Of a stretch of DNA of 64,000 nt, positions 49,917 to 57,750 are shown piece after piece. Position 1 is the first letter of the stretch. Each line of letters opens with the position of its first letter. The stretch spans positions 186,001 through 250,000 of the forward strand of contig NZ_JABJRC010000007.1 of the NCBI RefSeq assembly GCF_013131805.1, in the 5' to 3' direction. The notes below the pieces were generated by a model. It made no database searches, was not told the origin of the DNA, and was given only the letters and a program-made list of their open reading frames with translations. Source of the DNA: Kribbella sandramycini (GTDB lineage Bacteria > Actinomycetota > Actinomycetes > Propionibacteriales > Kribbellaceae). The translations under genes and the position numbers were made by a program.

Positions 49917-51008
49917 GTGCGAGTTGTGGCGGCGGTGGCTGCGGTGGTGTTGGTTGCTGGATGTTCGGGGGCGGACGGCGAACCGGGGGCGGGTGGGTCG
50001 ACTGGGCCGACCGCTACGGCTACGGGGAGTGGGGCGGCGGGGGCGGTGGGGCAGGTTGGGTTGCGGGTGGAGTCGACGGTGGTTTCGGGGTTGGAGGTGC
50101 CTTGGGGGGTGGCGTTCCTGCCGGACGAGAGTGCGTTGGTCAGTGAGCGGGACTCTGGGAAGGTGAGGCGGGTTGTCGGGGGGACAGCTGCTGAGGTGGG
50201 GACGGTGGAGGGGGTTGATCCGTCGTCCGAGGGTGGGCTGTTGGGGTTGGCGGTGGATGGGAAGGGTGAGTGGGTTTACGCGTACTACTCGACTGCTTCG
50301 GACAACCGGATTGCGAAGTTGCGGTATGCCGGGGGGAAGCTGGCGGAGCAGCGGGTGATTGTGGAGGGGATTCCGCAGGCGGCGGTTCACAACGGGGGGC
50401 GGTTGCGGTTCGGGGCGGATGGGTTTTTGTATGTGGGGACGGGGGATGGCGGGGATCGGCCGTTGTCGCAGGATGACGGGTCGTTGGGTGGGAAGGTGTT
50501 GCGGGTGACTACGGAGGGGAAGGCGGCGCCGGGGAATCCGGGTGGGCGGTTGTGGATCTCGAAGGGGCATCGGAACGTGCAGGGGCTGGCGTTCGATGAG
50601 GGGCAGTTGTATGCGGCGGAGTTCGGGCAGAACACGTGGGACGAGCTGAACGCGATCACGGTGGGGGCGAACTACGGGTGGCCGGCGGCGGAGGGGGCCG
50701 AGGGGCTGGAGGGGATGACCGATCCAATCGCGCAGTGGCGGACGAGTGAGGCGTCGCCGAGTGGGGTGGCGTTTGCCCGGGGCCACATCTTCATGGCGTC
50801 GTTGCGGGGTGAGCGGTTGTGGGCGGTGCCGGTCGCGGGTGGGAAGCGGGTGGGTGAGCCGCGGGCGTTCTTCACCGGCGAGTACGGGCGGTTGCGGACG
50901 GTCGAGGCCGCGCCGGACGGGTCGTTGTGGGTGACGACGTCGAACACGGACGGGCGCGGGGACGCCAAGGACGGCGACGACCGGATCCTCCGGGTGACGA
51001 TCAGCTGA
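49917..51008 (+). CDS. PQQ-dependent sugar dehydrogenase-like lipoprotein
   Basis: A 363-residue protein from GTG 49917, which has GGAGGAGG four bases upstream. The lipoprotein signal ends in VLVAGC, so it is anchored outside the membrane. The mature part is a soluble-glucose-dehydrogenase-like propeller: VPWGVAFLPDESALVSERDS, EGGLLGLAVDG, VYAYYSTASDNRIAKLRY, HNGGRLRFGADGFLYVGTGD, GHRNVQGLAF and NYGWP. Substrate (aldose or other) and PQQ use are inferred from the family. Codon use is strikingly G-ending (GGG, GTG, TTG) compared with neighbours. Confidence 0.85.
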   Translation: MRVVAAVAAVVLVAGCSGADGEPGAGGSTGPTATATGSGAAGAVGQVGLRVESTVVSGLEVPWGVAFLPDESALVSERDSGKVRRVVGGTAAEVGTVEGVDPSSEGGLLGLAVDGKGEWVYAYYSTASDNRIAKLRYAGGKLAEQRVIVEGIPQAAVHNGGRLRFGADGFLYVGTGDGGDRPLSQDDGSLGGKVLRVTTEGKAAPGNPGGRLWISKGHRNVQGLAFDEGQLYAAEFGQNTWDELNAITVGANYGWPAAEGAEGLEGMTDPIAQWRTSEASPSGVAFARGHIFMASLRGERLWAVPVAGGKRVGEPRAFFTGEYGRLRTVEAAPDGSLWVTTSNTDGRGDAKDGDDRILRVTIS

Positions 51009-51049
51009 AGAGAAGTTGTTGTCTGACTGACATCTGAGCCGTCAACCGT

Positions 51050-51075
51050 TTCAGGATTTCGGTCGTCTGGTACTA
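51050..51075 (+). promoter_or_regulatory. Possible stress sigma-factor (SigB-type) promoter
   Basis: GTTTC (51050) and TGGTAC (51070-51075), about 15 bp apart, resemble the actinobacterial SigB-type pattern GTTT-N14-16-GGGTAC, 45 bp before a stress-protein-like gene. The match is imperfect. Confidence 0.35.
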
Positions 51076-51120
51076 GTGGAAGGAAACCCTTACCCACAAG
51101 CTTTTTCGACAGGAGTGGTG

Positions 51121-51738
51121 ATGCTGACCAACCAGGTGTCCGTTGTCCCGAGCAGTGTGGTCGCTGCCGAGAGCACCTTCGAGGATGCTCAGCGGACAGT
51201 GGCCTATCTGCGAAGTTACGGGATGGAAGCGGGCAGCCTGGAGGTGGTCGGCGCCGAGCTCCGGCTGTCGCGCAGACCCGCCGCGGTCCCCGTCGTCCGG
51301 CGGACGTTTGCCAGCGCCGGCGCGGGTGCGCTGATCGGCGTCCTGAGCGGGGTGTTCGTCACGCTCGTCGCCGAGACGACGATGAGCGGGTTCGCCGTGT
51401 TGCTGTGGGGCTTCGTGTACGGCGCTCTGATCGGTGCGATGTGGGGGCTGTTCCAGGGCCTGGTGCGCAACCGGCCCGACGCTCCCCTGGTCGAGACGAT
51501 CGTCCCGTCGTACTACGAGGTCCGCAGCCACGTGGACGACGTACCGGTCGCCCTGTCGCTGCTCGGCGTCGAGCCCGAGCCCGAGCCGGCGTACGAACCG
51601 GAGCCGGAACCGCAGCCCGAACCGGTGGCCGAGGTCGAGCCGGAGCCGCAGCCCGCCGTCCAGCCGCCGGTGGCCGCCAAACACCCACCGGTCAAGAAAG
51701 CTCGCGGCCGCAAACGCAAGACCGCGCAGGGCGTCTGA
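51121..51738 (+). CDS. YflT/general stress protein 17M-like membrane protein
   Basis: A 205-residue protein from ATG 51121 (AGGAG upstream). The N-terminus matches the YflT-type domain (FEDAQRTVAYLRSYGMEAGS, LEVVGAELRLSRR). Two Gly-rich membrane helices (ASAGAGALIGVLSGVFVTLV, LWGFVYGALIGAMWGLFQG) follow. The tail changes from acidic Pro-Glu repeats (EPEPEPQPEP) to a basic KKARGRKRK end. Probably a stress-response membrane protein; exact role unknown. It ends at a strong terminator shared with gatB. Confidence 0.75.
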   Translation: MLTNQVSVVPSSVVAAESTFEDAQRTVAYLRSYGMEAGSLEVVGAELRLSRRPAAVPVVRRTFASAGAGALIGVLSGVFVTLVAETTMSGFAVLLWGFVYGALIGAMWGLFQGLVRNRPDAPLVETIVPSYYEVRSHVDDVPVALSLLGVEPEPEPAYEPEPEPQPEPVAEVEPEPQPAVQPPVAAKHPPVKKARGRKRKTAQGV

Positions 51739-51739
51739 T

Positions 51740-51764
51740 GTGGGGCCGGCGTGACCGGCCCCAC
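51740..51764. terminator. Bidirectional terminator between the stress gene and gatB
   Basis: A perfect 10-bp stem, GTGGGGCCGG (51740-51749) with CCGGCCCCAC (51755-51764), loop CGTGA, lies between the two convergent stop codons. Confidence 0.85.
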
Positions 51765-51772
51765 CACTCAGC

Positions 51773-53269
51773 TCAGATCCCCAGTTTGGCGTTCAGCAGC
51801 TCGCGGACCTTGGCCGCGTCCGCCTGACCGCGCATGTCCTTCATGACGGCGCCGATCAGCGCGCCGGCCGCCGCGGGCTTACCGGAGTTCACCTTCTCGA
51901 CGACATCCGGGTTGGCGGCGATCGCGCGCTCGATGGCCTCGATCAGCGGGCCGTCGTCGGAGACCAGCGCCAGCCCGCGCTTCTCGATCACCTCGGCCGG
52001 CGTGCCCTCACCGGCGAGCAACCCCTCGAAGACCTGCCGGGCCAGCTTGTCGTTCAGCGTGCCCTCGTCGACCAGCTTCTGCACCTCGGCGACCTGCGCC
52101 GGACCGACCGGCAGCGCGTCCAGCTCGACGCCCTGCTCGTTCGCGGACCGGGCCAGCTCACCCAGCCACCACTTCTTCGCGGCGGACGCCGAGACGCCCA
52201 GCTCGATCGTCGCGACGATCGGCTCGAGCGCATTGCCGTTGATCACGTCGCGCATCTCGAGGTCGGTGAAACCCCACTCGGTCTGCAGGCGGGCGCGGCG
52301 CAGCGCCGGGGCCTCCGGCAGCGTCGCCCGCAGCTCCTCGACCCACTCCCGCGACGGCGCGACCGGGACCAGATCGGGCTCGGGGAAGTAGCGGTAGTCG
52401 TCCGCGTCGGACTTCTCCCGCCCCGACGTCGTGATCCCGGTGTCCTCGTGCCAGTGCCGGGTCTCCTGCAGGATCTTCCCGCCGGCGTTCAGCACGGCTG
52501 CCTGCCGGGTGATCTCGTAGGTGATCGCGCGCTCGACCGAACGGAACGAGTTCACGTTCTTGGTCTCGGTCCGCGTGCCCAGCACCGACGTACCCGACGG
52601 CTTCAGCGAGACGTTCGCGTCGCAACGCAGGGAGCCCTGGTCCATCCGGACGTCGGAGACCTCGAGCGCCAGCAGCAGATCGCGCAGCTGGCTGACGAAG
52701 GCGCGGGCGACCGCGGCCGCCTTGGCCGGCGGGACCTCGATCGTCTTGGTGACGATCTCGATCAGCGGGATCCCGGCCCGGTTGTAGTCGACCAGCGAGT
52801 GCGACGCGCCTTGGATCCGGCCGGTCGCGCCACCGACGTGGGTGGACTTGCCGGTGTCCTCCTCCATGTGGGCGCGCTCGATCTCGATCCGGAACGTCTC
52901 GCCGTCGACGACAACCTCCGTCCACCCGTTGAAGGCGATCGGCTCGTCGTACTGCGAGGTCTGGAAGTTCTTCGGCATGTCGGGGTAGAAGTAGTTCTTC
53001 CGCGCGAACCGGCACCATTCGGCGATCTCGCAGTTCAGCGCGAGGCCGATCTTGATCGCGGACTCGACGCCGCGCGCGTTCACCACCGGCAGCGCGCCGG
53101 GCAGCCCGAGGCAGACCGGGCAGGTCTGCGTGTTCGGCGGCGCGCCGAACTCGGTCGGGCAGCCGCAGAACATCTTCGACTTGGTGTTCAGCTCGACGTG
53201 GACCTCCAGGCCCATGACCGGGTCGTACTGCGCGAGCGCATCCTCGATCTCGAGAACTTCAGCGGTCAT
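51773..53269 (-). CDS. gatB: Asp/Glu-tRNA amidotransferase subunit B
   Basis: A 498-residue protein from ATG 53269. The cradle domain opens with VMGLEVHVELNTKSKMFCGC and has a zinc-site pair CPVCLGLPGALP. Also present are RKNYFYPDMPKNFQTSQYD, MEEDTGKSTH and DYNRAGIPLIEIVT. The C-terminal YqeY-like tail ends at GALIGAVMKDMRGQADAAKV, which binds tRNA. It activates Glu-tRNA(Gln) (and possibly Asp-tRNA(Asn)) for amidation, partnering GatA and GatC. It overlaps gatA by four bases. Confidence 0.96.
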   Translation of the reverse strand: MTAEVLEIEDALAQYDPVMGLEVHVELNTKSKMFCGCPTEFGAPPNTQTCPVCLGLPGALPVVNARGVESAIKIGLALNCEIAEWCRFARKNYFYPDMPKNFQTSQYDEPIAFNGWTEVVVDGETFRIEIERAHMEEDTGKSTHVGGATGRIQGASHSLVDYNRAGIPLIEIVTKTIEVPPAKAAAVARAFVSQLRDLLLALEVSDVRMDQGSLRCDANVSLKPSGTSVLGTRTETKNVNSFRSVERAITYEITRQAAVLNAGGKILQETRHWHEDTGITTSGREKSDADDYRYFPEPDLVPVAPSREWVEELRATLPEAPALRRARLQTEWGFTDLEMRDVINGNALEPIVATIELGVSASAAKKWWLGELARSANEQGVELDALPVGPAQVAEVQKLVDEGTLNDKLARQVFEGLLAGEGTPAEVIEKRGLALVSDDGPLIEAIERAIAANPDVVEKVNSGKPAAAGALIGAVMKDMRGQADAAKVRELLNAKLGI

Positions 53270-54771
53270 CGGGTCACCTCCAGCTCCGGAGCCTTCGTCA
53301 TCAGCACGCCACCCCACTGCTCGGCCAGCGCGGACTCCAGCGCGGCGCCGACGGTGTAGAGCAGGTCGTCACGCATGACCGGGGCCATCACGTGGAAACC
53401 GACCGGCAGGCCGTCCTCGTCGGCCAGGCCGCACGGGAACGACGCGGCCGCGTTACCGGCCAGGTTCGACGGGATCGTGCACAGGTCGTTCTTGTACATC
53501 GCGATCGGGTCGTTGATCCGGTCGCCGATCGCGAACGCGGTCGTCGGCGTGGCCGGCGAGACCAGTACGTCGACCTGCTCGTAGGCCTTGGCGAAGTCGC
53601 GGGCGATCAGCGTCCGCACCTTCTGCGCCTGGCCGTAGTACGCGTCGTAGTAGCCGCTCGACAGCGCGTGCGTGCCGAGCATGATCCGGCGCTTGACCTC
53701 GGCGCCGAACCCGGCCTCGCGGGACAGGCTCATCACCGTCTCGGCGCTGTTCGTGCCGTCGTCGCCGACGCGCAGGCCGTACCGCATCGCGTCGAACTTG
53801 GCCAGGTTGGACGAGGCCTCGCTCGGCAGGATCAGGTAGTACGCCGGCAGCGCGTACTCGAAGTGCGGGCAGGAGACCTCGACCACCTCGGCGCCGAGCT
53901 TGGTGAGCAGCTCGACCGCCTCGTGGAAGCGGGCCTCGACACCGGGCTGGTAGCCCTCGCCGCCGAGCTCCTTGACGACGCCGATCCGCAGCCCGGCGAC
54001 ATCGCCGTTCCGCGCGGCCGCGACGACCGGCGGAACGTCCTGGTTGATCGAGGTGGAGTCCATCGGGTCCCAGCCGGCGATCGCCTCGTGCAGCAGCGCC
54101 GCGTCGAGGGTCGTCCGCGCGCACGGGCCCGGCGTGTCCAGCGAGGAGGCGAGCGCGATCAGGCCGTAGCGCGACGTGCCGCCGTACGTCGGCTTGACGC
54201 CGACCGTGCCGGTGAAGGCGCCGGGCTGACGGATCGAGCCGCCGGTATCGGTGCCGATCGCGAGCGGCGCCTCGTACGCCGAGATGGCAGCCGACGAGCC
54301 GCCGCCGGAGCCGCCGGGGATCCGGGCCAGGTCCCACGGGTTGTGCGTCGTGCCGTACGCCGAGTTCTCGGTGGAGGAGCCCATCGCGAACTCGTCCATG
54401 TTGGTCTTGCCGAGGATGACGATCCCGGCGGCCTTCAGCCGCTTGACGACCGTCGAGTCGTACGGCGGCTTCCAGCCCTCGAGCACCTTCGAGCCGGCCG
54501 TCGTCGGCACGCCCTCCTGGGTCAGCACGTCCTTCAGCGCGAGCGGGACGCCGGCCAGCGGGCCGAGCTCCTCGCCGGCGGCGCGCTTGGCGTCGACGGC
54601 CGCGGCCTGCGCGAGCGCGCCCTCGGTGTCGACGTGCAGGAACGCGCGGACGGCGCCGTCCACCGCGCCGATCCGGTCGAGATGGGCCTGCGTCACCTCG
54701 ACCGAGCTGGCCTGCTTGGCGGCCATCAGCTCCGCGAGCTCGGCCGCGGTCTTCCTGGTCAGATCGCTCAT
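53266..54771 (-). CDS. gatA: Asp/Glu-tRNA amidotransferase subunit A
   Basis: A 501-residue amidase-signature enzyme. The Ser-cisSer-Lys triad is visible: Lys in GVPLALKDVL, cis-Ser in GGSGGGSSAAI and the nucleophile Ser in GTDTGGSIRQPG. It hydrolyses glutamine and passes ammonia to GatB. One base separates it from gatC, and its stop overlaps the gatB start, giving a gatC-gatA-gatB operon. Confidence 0.96.
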   Translation of the reverse strand: MSDLTRKTAAELAELMAAKQASSVEVTQAHLDRIGAVDGAVRAFLHVDTEGALAQAAAVDAKRAAGEELGPLAGVPLALKDVLTQEGVPTTAGSKVLEGWKPPYDSTVVKRLKAAGIVILGKTNMDEFAMGSSTENSAYGTTHNPWDLARIPGGSGGGSSAAISAYEAPLAIGTDTGGSIRQPGAFTGTVGVKPTYGGTSRYGLIALASSLDTPGPCARTTLDAALLHEAIAGWDPMDSTSINQDVPPVVAAARNGDVAGLRIGVVKELGGEGYQPGVEARFHEAVELLTKLGAEVVEVSCPHFEYALPAYYLILPSEASSNLAKFDAMRYGLRVGDDGTNSAETVMSLSREAGFGAEVKRRIMLGTHALSSGYYDAYYGQAQKVRTLIARDFAKAYEQVDVLVSPATPTTAFAIGDRINDPIAMYKNDLCTIPSNLAGNAAASFPCGLADEDGLPVGFHVMAPVMRDDLLYTVGAALESALAEQWGGVLMTKAPELEVTR

Positions 54772-54772
54772 G

Positions 54773-55069
54773 TCAGTCTTCCTCCAGGATCCGCGGCACC
54801 CGGAATCGCTGCGCCTCGGAGGCGGGGGCGCCGGACAGCGCCTGCTCCGGGGTGAGGCACGGGATGTTCTCGTCGGCGCGCATCACGTTGGTCAGCGGCA
54901 GGGCGTGCGAGGTCGGCGGGATGTCGTCCGCCGCGACCTGGCTGACCTGCCCGACCAAGGCGATGATCTGGTCGAGCTGGGGCGCGAGGTGATCGAGCTC
55001 GTCATCGCTGAGCTCGATCCGCGCCAGTCGCGCCAGGTGGGCGACCTCTTCGCGGGTGATGGAAGGCAT
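54773..55069 (-). CDS. gatC: Asp/Glu-tRNA amidotransferase subunit C
   Basis: A 98-residue protein from ATG 55069. The characteristic ITREEVAHLARLARIELSDD start and DIPPTSHALPLTNVMRADE middle belt are present, with the C-terminal FRVPRILEE. It wraps between GatA and GatB and stabilises the complex. First gene of the gat operon. Confidence 0.95.
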   Translation of the reverse strand: MPSITREEVAHLARLARIELSDDELDHLAPQLDQIIALVGQVSQVAADDIPPTSHALPLTNVMRADENIPCLTPEQALSGAPASEAQRFRVPRILEED

Positions 55070-55277
55070 GAACTGAATCCAATGTCTCTGCAGTTGCTGG
55101 ACGCGCCACCGCAAAGCCGTGGCGCTCACGTCATCCTAGAGGGCGGCTGTGACAGGTTTATTTCCTCGTCCCCGGTCACGCATCCGGAGGCACCGGGCGT
55201 GTCTCGCGTTCCGCTCTGTAACATGGGCCGCGACAGGGCGTTACGCGCAAGGTGATCGGCTGGGAGATGATCGTTCG

Positions 55278-55922
55278 GTGTTCCTGCTGCGATTGATCAT
55301 CCCGGACCGGCCCGGCTCGCTCGGCACGGTCGCCACCGCCCTCGGCGAGGTGAGCGCCGACATCCACGCGATCGAGATCGTCGAGCACCGCCGTGAGAAC
55401 GGCACCGCCGTCGACGACATCGTGGTCGACCTGCCGCCCGGTGTCCTGCCGGACCGGCTCGTCTCGGCCTGTAACAGCGTGCCCGACGTCGAGGTGATCT
55501 GGTTCTCCCGGTACGGCGCCGGCGGCGGCCTGCACATGGATCTCGAGGCCGTCGAGCAGATGACGTCGTCCCCGGCCGAGGCGATCGACCTGCTCGTCGA
55601 GCAGGGCCCCGCCGTCCTGCACGCCGACTGGGCTGCCCTCATCGACGGGACGGGCGCCGACGTCAAGGTCGCTCTGGAGACGAGCGCCACGCCGGAGTTC
55701 GGCGAGGTGGCCGCTGCGTGGCTGCCGCTGGAGAAGGCCACGACGCTGGCCGCGCCGGACCACAAGGGCCTGGCGGAGTCGGTGCTGGTCGCCGCGCCGC
55801 TGGAGTCCGACCGGCGGATCCTCGTGGTCGGCCGGCGCGGCGGGCCCGAGTTCCTCGGCTCCGAGGTCGCCCGGCTGAGTTACCTGGCCTCACTCGCGGT
55901 GACGATCCGCGCCACCGCCTGA
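55278..55922 (+). CDS. ACT-domain protein
   Basis: A 214-residue protein from GTG 55278. An N-terminal ACT domain (LRLIIPDRPGSLGTVATALG, then ADIHAIEIVEHR) is followed by a region (GPAVLHADWAALI ... RILVVGRRGGPEFLGSEVA) resembling a GAF-like or second ligand domain. It is divergent from the gat operon. No catalytic residues are visible, so it is probably an amino-acid-sensing regulator. The effector is unknown. Confidence 0.7.
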   Translation: MFLLRLIIPDRPGSLGTVATALGEVSADIHAIEIVEHRRENGTAVDDIVVDLPPGVLPDRLVSACNSVPDVEVIWFSRYGAGGGLHMDLEAVEQMTSSPAEAIDLLVEQGPAVLHADWAALIDGTGADVKVALETSATPEFGEVAAAWLPLEKATTLAAPDHKGLAESVLVAAPLESDRRILVVGRRGGPEFLGSEVARLSYLASLAVTIRATA

Positions 55923-55935
55923 CCCCACGACACCG

Positions 55936-55970
55936 CGAAGGGCCCGGATCAGGATGATCCGGGCCCTTCG
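55936..55970. terminator. Strong bidirectional terminator
   Basis: A perfect 16-bp stem (CGAAGGGCCCGGATCA at 55936-55951 with its complement at 55955-55970, loop GGA) separates the ACT gene from the convergent membrane-protein gene. Confidence 0.88.
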
Positions 55971-55979
55971 TCGTTGCGG

Positions 55980-56204
55980 TCAGACGAGCTCGAAGTAGGC
56001 AACGGCCCACAGCCCGGCGGTGATCAGCAGGATGACGACGCCGACCAGCGCGACGATCCAGATCGCCTGGCTGTCGTTACCGCTACGCTCCGGCAACTCG
56101 AACTGGGTGGGCCCCCAGGCCCCGCCGCCGGAGACCCGCTGCACTGCCTCGGGCGGCGGCTGGACCACCGTCCGTTCTTCCCGCTTCTCCCGTGGCAGCT
56201 GCAC
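55980..56204 (-). CDS. Small single-pass membrane protein
   Basis: A 74-residue protein with a charged N-terminus and one C-terminal membrane helix (AIWIVALVGVVILLITAGLW). No family is recognised. It begins 16 bp after the stop of the Gln/Gly/Pro-rich membrane protein, so both are probably cotranscribed. Confidence 0.65.
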   Translation of the reverse strand: MQLPREKREERTVVQPPPEAVQRVSGGGAWGPTQFELPERSGNDSQAIWIVALVGVVILLITAGLWAVAYFELV

Positions 56205-56220
56205 CGGATCTCCGCTCGGC

Positions 56221-57666
56221 TCAGGGGTAGTACGTCTCCCGCTTGATTCTAATCGACCGCGCCCAACGGTCGTCGTTGTCGCGGTTGGTGACCTCGATCC
56301 GCCACCCGGCGACGTAGGCCACCGTGGCCTTGCCGTCGGTGTGCTTGTCGGCGAACTCCTTGAGCTTGGCCGAGTCCGCGGCCTTGAGGACGCCGAACGC
56401 GTCGGTGACGGTGGCCGGCCAGGCCGCCTTGGCCTGGTCCTCGCGGGCCCGGATCTCCATCTCGACCTGGCGCAGGCCGCCGCTGGACCCGCCGAAACCG
56501 TAGATGGTCTGGCGGTCGAAGTCGCCGATCTTCTTCTCGCAGACGATCTTGCAGGTGTAGCCCTTGGCCGTCAGCCCCGCCTTGAGCTGCGCCTCGGTGG
56601 TCGCCCAGGCGACATCCGGCACCTTGAACGCCTCTTCGCCGGACTTACGCCCGGCCAGCGACACCGTGCTGTCGTTGCTCAGCCGGAACTCGCCCCACGT
56701 CGTGCCGACGCGCTCGGACTTCTGGCCGGTGGCGACGGCGTCCTGGATCTTGCGGACCTCGCTGCCGCCGAAGGCGTCGTTGCCGATCGCCTGCAGCGCA
56801 CCGTCGAAGGTGACCTTGGCGTTGTTGCCGTTCTCCTCGTCACGGGTGGTGATCTGGACGCTGATGATCGAGCCGTCCTTGGTGAACTGGAAGACGGCGT
56901 CGGACTGCGTCGAGCCCTCGTACTTGAAGCAGCCGCGGTGCGCGCCCGACTCGTTGTTGAACAGGTCGCTGCACTGGTAGCCGGCGCTTTGGAGCTTCTG
57001 TGTGACGCCCTCGGCCTGACCGGCCGCGTTACCCGGGCCGCCGTCGCCGGTGCCCTGGGAGCTCCCCGGGCCTGCCGCAGGCTCGTCGTCGCCGCCGAGG
57101 CCCTTGACCACCAGGAAGATCAGCAGACCGATGAGGAGGATGCCGACGACACCGCCACCGATCAGCAGCGGCATCTTGTCCTTGCCGAGGCCACCACCTG
57201 AGCCCTTGGAGCCGCCGCCCTGCTGCCATGGCTGCTGGCCCGGCTGGCCGCCCTGCTGCTGGTGCCACCCGCCCTGCTGGCCGGACTGCTGGCCACCCTG
57301 CTGACCCCAGCCCTGCTGCTGGTACGCACCGCCCTGCGCCGGCTGGCCCTGCTGGGGCTGCTGCGGAGAACGCTGGCCCCAGCCCTGTGCGGGCTGGCTC
57401 TGCTCAGGCTGCGCGGGCTGCTCCGGCTGACCGGGCTGCGGCCGACCGGGCTGCTGGCCCCAACCGCCACCACCCTGCTGCGGCGGCTGCCCTTGCTGGG
57501 GTTGCGGCTGTTGAGGCTGGGGCTGCTGCGGCTGACCCCAGCCGCCACCGCCCTGGGAAGGCGGCTGCTGTCCCCAGCCGCCTTGCCCTCCCTGTCCCCC
57601 TTGCTGTCCGCCCGGCTGGCCCCCCGGCTGCCCAGGACCCCACGGTCCTTGCGGCGGCGTCGTCAT
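56221..57666 (-). CDS. Membrane protein with a long Gln/Gly/Pro-rich N-terminus
   Basis: A 481-residue protein. Residues 1-160 are low-complexity Gly-Gln-Pro-Trp repeats (GQPGGQPGGQQGGQ, QPQQPQPQQ), presumably a disordered cytoplasmic tail. A single membrane helix (KMPLLIGGGVVGILLIGLLI) and an extracytoplasmic domain of about 270 residues follow, with paired cysteines (YQCSDLF, GCFKYEG, YTCKIVCEKK). This layout is common in actinobacterial cell-envelope proteins of unknown function. Confidence 0.7.
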   Translation of the reverse strand: MTTPPQGPWGPGQPGGQPGGQQGGQGGQGGWGQQPPSQGGGGWGQPQQPQPQQPQPQQGQPPQQGGGGWGQQPGRPQPGQPEQPAQPEQSQPAQGWGQRSPQQPQQGQPAQGGAYQQQGWGQQGGQQSGQQGGWHQQQGGQPGQQPWQQGGGSKGSGGGLGKDKMPLLIGGGVVGILLIGLLIFLVVKGLGGDDEPAAGPGSSQGTGDGGPGNAAGQAEGVTQKLQSAGYQCSDLFNNESGAHRGCFKYEGSTQSDAVFQFTKDGSIISVQITTRDEENGNNAKVTFDGALQAIGNDAFGGSEVRKIQDAVATGQKSERVGTTWGEFRLSNDSTVSLAGRKSGEEAFKVPDVAWATTEAQLKAGLTAKGYTCKIVCEKKIGDFDRQTIYGFGGSSGGLRQVEMEIRAREDQAKAAWPATVTDAFGVLKAADSAKLKEFADKHTDGKATVAYVAGWRIEVTNRDNDDRWARSIRIKRETYYP

Positions 57667-57750
57667 ATTTGCTCCTTTTGACCCACGTGTGGACGTGCAA
57701 AGCTAACAGTCCGACGGCTCAGGCCCGCCGCCGGATCCATCGAATCGCGG